The notes beneath the pieces are model-generated. The model had not been told where the DNA came from, searched no databases, and saw only the letters and a program-made list of their open reading frames with translations. The position numbers and the translations under genes are program-made. Positions 6,492 through 11,307 of a DNA stretch of 11,307 nucleotides are shown piece by piece (within the stretch, counting starts at the first letter, position 1; each line of letters opens with the position of its first letter). This DNA comes from Alphaproteobacteria bacterium (GTDB taxonomy: Bacteria; Pseudomonadota; Alphaproteobacteria; Rhizobiales; Rhizobiaceae). The stretch is from positions 1 to 11,307 of the forward strand of contig JAUIBM010000036.1 in NCBI GenBank assembly GCA_030428345.1. Reading direction: 5' to 3'.

Positions 6492-7075
6492 GCTTCCTTG
6501 TTTCGAAGCCTGTCATCGATCAGGCTATTGCATAGTGCGATCGCTTCGCCGGCGTCAGGGCCCTGATTGCGCAAGGAGTGGCGCACATAGAGCCCGTCGA
6601 TCAGCGCGGCGACGGCCTCCGCAGTGTCTTCCGCCCGGGACGGCTCCATCAGCGGCTTCAGCCCGGCCAGCAGGTTGCTGCGCAGGCGGCGGGTATAGAC
6701 ATGCAGCAATCTGGCGGCGGGCTTTGAGGAATAGGCCCGAAGATAGAAGACGAGCCATGCGGCGATGGTCGTGCGGTGGAACTGGCTTTCGGCGAAGCTT
6801 GCCGCCACGATCGCCTGCAACCGGGCATGCGGGGTGTCGGCCTGCGCCAGCCGGAGGCGGACCTCGGCGGAAAACTCGCGCAGCAAATGCCGCATCGTCT
6901 GGGTGACGATCTCATCCTTGTCGCCGAAATAGTGAAACGCCAGCGCCGGAGACATGCCGGCGCGGCGCGCGATCTGGCGCACGCTGACATCGAGCGAACC
7001 CTGCTCGCCAATGGTCAGGATCGCTGCGTCGATCAGGGATTTGCGGCGATGAGGTTCGGCTCCGAGCCTGGGCAT
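6488..7075 (-). CDS. betI: TetR-family choline-responsive repressor BetI
   Basis: BetI represses the bet genes and is relieved by choline. The 195-residue length is standard. Residues about 8-60 form the TetR helix-turn-helix (RRKSLIDAA, then VRQIARRAGMSPALAFHYF), and the rest is a helical ligand-binding domain. The opening MPRLGAEPHRRKSLI is close to the usual BetI opening, which supports the ATG at 7075; a GGGAG sits about 9 nt upstream. It is first in the betI-betB-betA operon and divergent from choX. A BetI-like inverted repeat lies 35-50 bp upstream, pointing to autoregulation. Identity as BetI rather than a generic TetR protein rests on N-terminal similarity plus operon context. Confidence 0.93.
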   Translation of the reverse strand: MPRLGAEPHRRKSLIDAAILTIGEQGSLDVSVRQIARRAGMSPALAFHYFGDKDEIVTQTMRHLLREFSAEVRLRLAQADTPHARLQAIVAASFAESQFHRTTIAAWLVFYLRAYSSKPAARLLHVYTRRLRSNLLAGLKPLMEPSRAEDTAEAVAALIDGLYVRHSLRNQGPDAGEAIALCNSLIDDRLRNKEA

Positions 7076-7109
7076 TCAAGCATTCTCCCGGTCGATCGAG
7101 GCATTTTGA

Positions 7110-7125
7110 TTGACCCGCCGGTCAA
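7110..7125. promoter_or_regulatory. Putative BetI operator (inverted repeat TTGACC-N4-GGTCAA)
   Basis: Perfect 6-bp arms flank CGCC. The wider sequence TTGATTGA...TCAAAATA resembles the known enterobacterial and rhizobial BetI sites as I remember them (TTGATTG...TTCAAT). It overlaps the proposed betI -10 element and start of transcription, the position expected for a repressor. It is about 200 bp from choX, so control of choX is less certain. Confidence 0.55.
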
Positions 7126-7152
7126 AATACGGAATATTTTTGAGCGGGTAAA
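7124..7152 (-). promoter_or_regulatory. Candidate sigma-70-type promoter of betI-betB-betA
   Basis: On the minus strand, TTTACC (7152-7147) and TATTTT (7129-7124) are separated by exactly 17 bp. The -10 abuts and overlaps the inverted repeat at 7110-7125. The predicted start near 7117 gives a leader of about 40 nt before betI. I saw no better pair in the region. Confidence 0.45.
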
Positions 7153-7312
7153 TGGGCGAAGGCTTGAAAATCCCTGTCTGCGGCGCGCGTATTGTCTCAG
7201 CGGCGCGCGGGCGTTACGCCTGAATGCTTTCAAGAGGGCTTTCAGTCACGCATAGCGTGGCCACCGCACGCAGTTTCGGGCCGATCCCGCCTCAAGCCAT
7301 CCGAGCTTCAAG

Positions 7313-7318
7313 AAGGAG
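7313..7318 (+). promoter_or_regulatory. Strong ribosome-binding site of choX
   Basis: AAGGAG ends 6 nt before the ATG at 7325, within a purine-rich run, consistent with high translation of a periplasmic binding protein. Confidence 0.7.
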
Positions 7319-7324
7319 AAGGAA

Positions 7325-8257
7325 ATGACTTCCACCCATCGCATTCTTCCGCTGGCATTTGCCGCCATGCTTGCCGCAGCGCCGGCGTTCGCGGGCGACG
7401 CCGCGAGCTGCAAGGCAGTCCGGTTCTCCGATGTCGGCTGGACCGACATCCAGGCGACCACGGGCATCGCCACGGATATTCTGGAAGCGATCGGCTATGA
7501 GCCGGAAATCCAGGTGTTGTCGGTTCCGGTGACCTATACCTCGCTCAAGAACAAGGACATTGACGTGTTCCTGGGCAATTGGATGCCCTCCATGGCCGGC
7601 GACGTGCAGCCCTATCTCGACGACAAGTCGGTCGAATCCATCGCCATGAACCTCGAGGGCGCCGGCTATGGTCTGGTCGTTCCGGACTATGTCGCCGAAG
7701 GCGGGGTGAAGAGCCTCAAGGATATCGGGAAGTTCAAGGACAAGTTCGACGGCCAGATCTACGGCATCGAGCCGGGCAATGACGGCAACCGCATCGTCCT
7801 CGACATGATCAAGGATCCCGCCAACGGCCTGGAAGGCTTCGAACTGGTGGAATCCTCGGAAGCCGGCATGCTGTCCCAGGCGGAAAAGGCGATCCGCAAC
7901 AAGGATTGGATCGTGTTCCTGGGCTGGACGCCGCATCCGGTAATGGGCGAGATGGCGATCACCTATCTGGACGGAATGGGCGATTCCGGCTTTGGCGCGG
8001 CGACGGTGCACACCAATGTTCGGGCCGGCTATCTCGACGAGTGTCCCAATGCAGGCAAGTTCGTCTCCAACCTCAAGTTCACCCTGTCCGCCGAAAACCA
8101 GATCATGGATGCGATCCTCAAGGGTGCCGATGCCCAGGCGGCCGCGATGGACTGGCTCAAGGCCAATCCCGACGCGATCGCTCCCTGGCTCGAAGGCGTG
8201 ACGACGTTCGACGGCGGCGACGCGATGGCGGCGGTCAAGGCAAAGCTGGCGATGTAA
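7325..8257 (+). CDS. choX: Choline-binding periplasmic protein of the ChoXWV importer
   Basis: This is the substrate-binding component that captures choline in the periplasm for ChoW/ChoV. The 310-residue precursor has a Sec signal peptide (residues 1-23, cleavage after AFA before GDA). The choline-cage residues known from Sinorhizobium meliloti ChoX (W43, D45, W90, Y119, N156, W205) all have counterparts here at a constant offset of four: W39, D41, W86, Y115, N152 and W201. That strongly supports choline (with acetylcholine or betaine as weaker ligands) rather than proline or another osmolyte. C29 and C240 could form a disulfide. It is first in choX-choW-choV and is preceded by a strong ribosome site. 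The 77-bp gap to choW contains a stable hairpin that may raise choX mRNA above that of the downstream genes. Confidence 0.95.
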   Translation: MTSTHRILPLAFAAMLAAAPAFAGDAASCKAVRFSDVGWTDIQATTGIATDILEAIGYEPEIQVLSVPVTYTSLKNKDIDVFLGNWMPSMAGDVQPYLDDKSVESIAMNLEGAGYGLVVPDYVAEGGVKSLKDIGKFKDKFDGQIYGIEPGNDGNRIVLDMIKDPANGLEGFELVESSEAGMLSQAEKAIRNKDWIVFLGWTPHPVMGEMAITYLDGMGDSGFGAATVHTNVRAGYLDECPNAGKFVSNLKFTLSAENQIMDAILKGADAQAAAMDWLKANPDAIAPWLEGVTTFDGGDAMAAVKAKLAM

Positions 8258-8283
8258 CCGCCGACGCGGAAACCTGAGCAAGA

Positions 8284-8308
8284 CGCCGCGCCGGAAACCG
8301 GCGCGGCG
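8284..8308 (+). other. GC-rich stem-loop between choX and choW
   Basis: CGCCGCGCCGG (8284-8294) pairs perfectly with CCGGCGCGGCG (8298-8308) around the loop AAA, an 11-bp all-GC stem. No T run follows, so it is not a classical terminator. Such structures after binding-protein genes in importer operons are known to protect the upstream mRNA from 3' exonucleases or cause partial attenuation. Confidence 0.7.
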
Positions 8309-8322
8309 CGCCACTCCAAGCC

Positions 8323-8329
8323 AAGGGGG
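8323..8329 (+). promoter_or_regulatory. Ribosome-binding site supporting a TTG start for choW
   Basis: AAGGGGG ends 5 nt before TTG at 8335. The nearest in-frame ATG is 40 codons further on and would remove conserved N-terminal sequence, so the TTG is the likely start. Confidence 0.65.
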
Positions 8330-8334
8330 ACGTC

Positions 8335-9189
8335 TTGGATCCGATCTCCGCTCTAATCGCCAGCAACAAATTGCCGGTCGGCAGCCTCGGCAAACAGTTC
8401 TTCGTGTTCCTGACCGACAATTTCGAGTGGTTCTTCGACCTGCTGGCGGGTTCGATGAAGGACATTCTCGACGCGATGATCGACGCGTTGCTGTTCTTTC
8501 CCCCAGTGGTGCTGGTTGCGCTGATCGCGGCGCTGGCCTGGTATCTGCAGCGTTCCTGGAAACTGGCGCTCGGGGTGGCGATCGGCCTGCTCTTCATCGT
8601 CAATCAGGGGCTCTGGAAGGAAACCGTCGAAACGCTGGTCCTGGTGGTCTCGGCCGCCGCCGCCTCCATGGCGATCGGGATCCCGATCGGCATCGTGTGC
8701 GGCCATAACGAGCGTTTGTGGCGCTTCATCCAGCCGCTTCTCGACCTGATGCAGACCCTGCCAACCTTCGTCTATCTCATTCCGGTGCTGATCCTGTTCG
8801 GCCTCGGCCTCGCCCCGGGCCTGATCGTGACGGTGATCTTCGCCGCACCGACGCCGATCCGGCTGACCTATCTGGGCATCAAGTCGGTGCCGACGCCGAT
8901 GATCGAGGCTGGCCAGGCGTTCGGCGCCACGCCCCGGCAATTGCTCTGGAAGGTGGAACTGCCGGCCGCGATGCCGACCATCATGGCCGGGCTGACCCAA
9001 TGCATCATGCTCTCGCTGTCCATGGTGGTGATCGCGGCGCTGATCGGCGCGAACGGTCTGGGCAAGCCCGTGGTGCGCGCGCTCAACTCGGTCAATATTC
9101 CGCTTGGACTGGAGGCGGGCTTCGCCATCGTCATTCTAGCGGTGATCCTTGACCGGATGAGCCGGATCAAGACGGGGGCCGCACGATGA
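8335..9189 (+). CDS. choW: Choline ABC transporter permease
   Basis: This is the inner-membrane channel subunit of the choline importer, of the ProW/OpuAB type. The 284-residue protein has hydrophobic segments near residues 56-70, 76-90, 100-122, 145-175, 218-240 and 258-272. The EAA loop that docks on the ATPase is clear at 191-216 (EAGQAFGATPRQLLWKV and following). The opening residues (DPISALIASNKLPVG) resemble other ChoW N-termini and support the TTG start with its own ribosome site. It follows choX after 77 bp and overlaps choV by four bases (ATGA), implying translational coupling with the ATPase. A betaine/proline permease would look similar; choX next door decides the assignment. Confidence 0.93.
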   Translation: MDPISALIASNKLPVGSLGKQFFVFLTDNFEWFFDLLAGSMKDILDAMIDALLFFPPVVLVALIAALAWYLQRSWKLALGVAIGLLFIVNQGLWKETVETLVLVVSAAAASMAIGIPIGIVCGHNERLWRFIQPLLDLMQTLPTFVYLIPVLILFGLGLAPGLIVTVIFAAPTPIRLTYLGIKSVPTPMIEAGQAFGATPRQLLWKVELPAAMPTIMAGLTQCIMLSLSMVVIAALIGANGLGKPVVRALNSVNIPLGLEAGFAIVILAVILDRMSRIKTGAAR

Positions 9190-10370
9190 GCGCCGCAATC
9201 GAATTCCGCGATGTCGACATCGTCTTCGGCGACAACCAGGCCGAGGCGCTGCGAATGATCGACGCCGGCTCCGAACGCTCCGAGATTCTGACCAAGACCG
9301 GCGCGGTTCTCGGCTGCGCCGGCGCTTCGCTGACGGTCGAGGAAGGCGAGATCAGCGTGTTGATGGGGCTTTCCGGCTCCGGCAAGTCGACCCTCTTGAG
9401 GTCTGTCAACGGACTGAACAAGGTGGCGCGGGGCGAGGTCATCGTCCACGATGGGTCCTGGTCGGCCGACGTGGTGACCTGCGGGGCAGGGGAACTGCGC
9501 AAGATCCGGCGCGAATGCGTCGCCATGGTGTTCCAGCAATTCGGCCTGCTGCCATGGCGTACCGTGACCGACAATGTGGGCCTGGGGCTCGAACTTTCCG
9601 GCGTGAAGCAGTCCGAGCGCCGCAGCCGCATTGAGGCGCAGCTGAAGCTGGTCGGTCTCGACGAGTGGGCCTCCAAGCAGGTGCATGAGCTTTCCGGCGG
9701 GATGCAGCAACGCGTGGGGCTGGCGCGCGCATTCGCGACCAATGCGCCGATCCTGCTGATGGACGAGCCGTTCTCCGCGCTCGATCCGCTGATCCGAACC
9801 AAGCTGCAGGACGCACTGCTCGAATGGCAGTCGGTGTTGAAGAAGACCATCCTGTTTGTCAGCCACGATCTGGAGGAGGCGCTGAAGATCGGCAACCGGA
9901 TCACGATCATGGAGGGTGGACGGATCGTGCAAAGCGGGACGCCCGAAGACATCGTGCTGCGTCCGGCCAATGATTATGTGCGCGACTTCATCGCAAATGT
10001 GAATCCGCTGAGCGTGCTGACCGCGTGGAACGTGATGCGCGACAGGCGCGATCTGGAGAGCGGTGGCGAGGGGTGGGTCTGGCTCGATCTGCGCCAGACC
10101 ACCCGTTTCAGGATCGGCGAGGACGGCAAGGTCGCCGCCGCCGAGCGCGAGGGAAAGCCGGGGCAATGGATATCCTGCGAGGCGCTGGAATCCGGCAGCG
10201 GCGAAGGCGAAAACCCGGTGTATTTCGCCATGCCCGGCACCTCGCTCAAATCGGTCATGCTGGCGATCCACCGATCGCATACCGCGCCGGTGGCGGTGTT
10301 CGACGATGAAGGGCGTTTTGTCGGCGCGATCGGCGTCCGCGACGTGCTGAAGGCCATCCTGCGGCGCTAG
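9186..10370 (+). CDS. choV: Choline ABC transporter ATP-binding protein
   Basis: This is the ATPase that powers ChoXW import. In 394 residues it shows Walker A GLSGSGKST (61-69), Q-loop VFQQF (115-119), signature LSGGMQQR (169-176), Walker B ILLMDEP (189-195), D-loop SALD (197-200) and switch H227. The N-terminal extension before Walker A (about 60 residues, with EALRMIDAGSERSEIL) is typical of ProV/OpuAA-type quaternary-amine ATPases. The tail (about 275-394) ends in one recognisable CBS-like unit (about 345-392); a second CBS unit is not clear, and the stretch 285-340 is hydrophilic and poorly recognisable. It starts on the ATGA overlap with choW. In relatives CBS domains sense ionic strength; whether this reduced tail does so is unknown. 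Confidence 0.94.
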   Translation: MSAAIEFRDVDIVFGDNQAEALRMIDAGSERSEILTKTGAVLGCAGASLTVEEGEISVLMGLSGSGKSTLLRSVNGLNKVARGEVIVHDGSWSADVVTCGAGELRKIRRECVAMVFQQFGLLPWRTVTDNVGLGLELSGVKQSERRSRIEAQLKLVGLDEWASKQVHELSGGMQQRVGLARAFATNAPILLMDEPFSALDPLIRTKLQDALLEWQSVLKKTILFVSHDLEEALKIGNRITIMEGGRIVQSGTPEDIVLRPANDYVRDFIANVNPLSVLTAWNVMRDRRDLESGGEGWVWLDLRQTTRFRIGEDGKVAAAEREGKPGQWISCEALESGSGEGENPVYFAMPGTSLKSVMLAIHRSHTAPVAVFDDEGRFVGAIGVRDVLKAILRR

Positions 10371-10427
10371 GCCCAGGCTCGGCGGCCGTCGCATTTCTGG
10401 CGTTTCCGGCCGCTTCCGGCGAATGGA

Positions 10428-10458
10428 TTGACGCGGCCTGTCGCTATGCTGCTATTCT
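10428..10458 (+). promoter_or_regulatory. Weak candidate promoter for soxB
   Basis: TTGACG (10428-10433) is followed by TATTCT (10453-10458) with a 19-bp spacer, about 48 bp before the soxB start. The -35 is good but the spacing is long. SoxB could instead be read through from choV, since no convincing terminator is seen in the 136-bp gap. Confidence 0.25.
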
Positions 10459-10506
10459 GGTTTCGCCGTCGCAGATGGCTTCTCGGGTCTTCAGGGCAAT
10501 CCTCGC

Positions 10507-11307
10507 ATGCGCTATTCCGGCTGGCAGATTTTCAGACAGGGCATTTCCGGCAACAAGGGCTGGAAGCCGGTCTGGCGCGAACCGGACCCGAAGCCCGAAT
10601 ATGACGTCATCATCGTCGGCGGCGGCGGCCATGGACTTTCGACCGCCTATTATCTCGCGCGCGAATTCGGAATCACCAATGTCGCGGTGATCGAGAAGGG
10701 CTGGCTGGGTTCCGGCAATATCGGGCGCAACACCACCATCGTGCGCTCCAACTACCTGCTGCCGGGCAATGAACCATTCTATGAGTTCTCGCTGAAGCTG
10801 TGGGAAGGGCTGGAACAGGACTTCAACTACAATGCGATGATGTCGCAGCGCGGCGTGCTGAATCTCTATCATTCGGACGCCCAGCGGGACGCGTTTGCCC
10901 GGCGCGGCAATGCGATGCGGCTCGAGGGCGCCGGCGGCGAACTGCTCGACCGCGAGCAGGTGCGCAAGATGTGTCCTTTCCTGGATTTCGACAATGCCCG
11001 ATTTCCCATTCGCGGCGGCCTTCTGCAACGGCGCGGAGGCACGGCCCGCCACGATGCGGTGGCGTGGGGCTATGCGCGCGGCGCCGACACACGCGGCGTG
11101 GACCTGATCCAGAATTGCGAGGTCACCGGCTTTTCCATCGAGGGCGGCGTCATCAGGGGCGTGGAGACAAGCAGGGGTACGATAAAGGCGAAGAAGGTCG
11201 GCGTCGCCGTCGCCGGCTCGACATCGCGGGTGATGGAGAAGGCCGGGATGCGCCTTCCGATCGAGAGCCATGTGCTGCAGGCTTTCGTCACCGAGGGGCT
11301 CAAGCCG
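10507..11307 (+). CDS. soxB: Sarcosine oxidase beta subunit, 3' partial
   Basis: This is the flavin-bearing beta subunit of heterotetrameric sarcosine oxidase (SoxBDAG), which oxidatively demethylates sarcosine to glycine and can pass the methyl group to tetrahydrofolate. The first 267 residues are in the window and the frame is open to the right edge. An FAD-binding GGGGHG (38-43) follows the conserved N-terminal MRYSGWQIF. GRNTTIVRSNYLLPGN (73-88) and QRGVLNL (114-120) are family hallmarks. H182 in GGTARHDAVAWG is the likely covalent FMN attachment site by comparison with known SoxB. The ATG at 10507 gives the usual N-terminus although its ribosome site (AGGG, about 10 nt upstream) is weak. 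It lies 136 bp after choV on the same strand. soxD, soxA and soxG would be expected beyond the window. Confidence 0.94.
   Translation, partial: MRYSGWQIFRQGISGNKGWKPVWREPDPKPEYDVIIVGGGGHGLSTAYYLAREFGITNVAVIEKGWLGSGNIGRNTTIVRSNYLLPGNEPFYEFSLKLWEGLEQDFNYNAMMSQRGVLNLYHSDAQRDAFARRGNAMRLEGAGGELLDREQVRKMCPFLDFDNARFPIRGGLLQRRGGTARHDAVAWGYARGADTRGVDLIQNCEVTGFSIEGGVIRGVETSRGTIKAKKVGVAVAGSTSRVMEKAGMRLPIESHVLQAFVTEGLKP

Larger units (their letters stand above)
7076..7324. other. Divergent betI/choX control region
   Basis: This 249-bp gap holds no credible gene. Its left half carries the betI promoter and BetI-like operator. Its right half must carry the choX promoter, but no hexamer pair is convincing: TTGAAA (7164-7169) has a possible partner TATTGT (7190-7195) only with a long 20-bp spacer. 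A 10-bp direct repeat (7180-7189 and 7200-7209) lies just downstream. Small hairpins GGCG-TTA-CGCC (7210-7220) and CACGC-ATA-GCGTG (7247-7259) fall in what would be the choX leader. Confidence 0.6.

Noticed and set aside
5448..6566. 372-codon open frame on the plus strand opposite betB
   Set aside because: Shadow of betB, whose catalytic residues are all present on the minus strand; the product is Arg/Ala-rich and low in complexity.
7226..7244. Direct repeat GCTTTCA (7226-7232 and 7238-7244) upstream of choX as an operator
   Set aside because: Only 7 bp with a 12-bp period, with no known motif match and no symmetry.
7292..8314. 340-codon open frame on the minus strand opposite choX
   Set aside because: choX has a signal peptide and all choline-cage residues on the other strand; the antisense product has no recognisable family.
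8868..10394. 508-codon open frame on the minus strand opposite choV and the end of choW
   Set aside because: It is fully antisense to two genes with complete motifs. Long mirror frames are common in GC-rich DNA, and the product is rich in His, Arg, Ala and Gln with no recognisable domain.
10382..10413. Inverted repeat GCGGCCG / CGGCCGC after choV as a terminator
   Set aside because: The 7-bp arms are perfect but the loop is 18 nt and no T run follows; such repeats are expected by chance in GC-rich DNA.

Overview
The window is about 11.3 kb of GC-rich DNA that reads as the chromosome (or a large replicon) of an alphaproteobacterium, most likely of the Rhizobiales/Hyphomicrobiales. Three things point there: the betI-betB-betA and choX-choW-choV gene sets of the rhizobial type, a heterotetrameric sarcosine oxidase beta subunit, and a textbook CtrA-type TTAA-N7-TTAA box. 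I cannot name the genus. I see no rRNA, tRNA, CRISPR array, insertion sequence or phage gene.

Region 1 (1-3300, plus strand) looks like signalling. A membrane-anchored PAS-GGDEF-EAL protein, cut at its 5' end by the window edge, has both catalytic motifs intact but lacks the usual GGDEF inhibitory site. After a 359-bp intergenic region comes a 242-residue acyltransferase of the LuxI/FeeM (GNAT-fold) superfamily. Its promoter region holds a perfect CtrA box, a CtrA half-site and a plausible -10. The 5' part of this gene is strikingly AT-rich (about 43% GC) against its 3' part (about 64%). No luxR-type regulator is present in the window.

Region 2 (3347-7075, minus strand) is the choline-to-glycine-betaine operon betI-betB-betA, read right to left. 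It is tightly packed (ATGA overlap between betI and betB, 13-bp gap between betB and betA). It converges on the acyltransferase gene across a 46-bp gap that can fold into a nested hairpin, a likely shared terminator. BetB is about 13 residues shorter than the family near its N-terminus.

Region 3 (7076-7324) is the divergent betI/choX control region. It holds an inverted repeat that resembles a BetI operator and overlaps a good betI -10 element.

Region 4 (7325-11307, plus strand) is the choline ABC importer choX-choW-choV, with a strong GC hairpin between choX and choW and a TTG start for choW. It is followed by the 5' part of soxB, which is cut by the window end. Regions 2 to 4 form one logical unit: choline is bound and imported by ChoXWV, oxidised by BetA and BetB to glycine betaine under BetI control, and after demethylation (enzymes not in this window) sarcosine is oxidised to glycine by the sarcosine oxidase of which SoxB is a subunit.

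The most interesting candidate for a second look is the CtrA-box-driven LuxI/FeeM-like acyltransferase beside a c-di-GMP enzyme.
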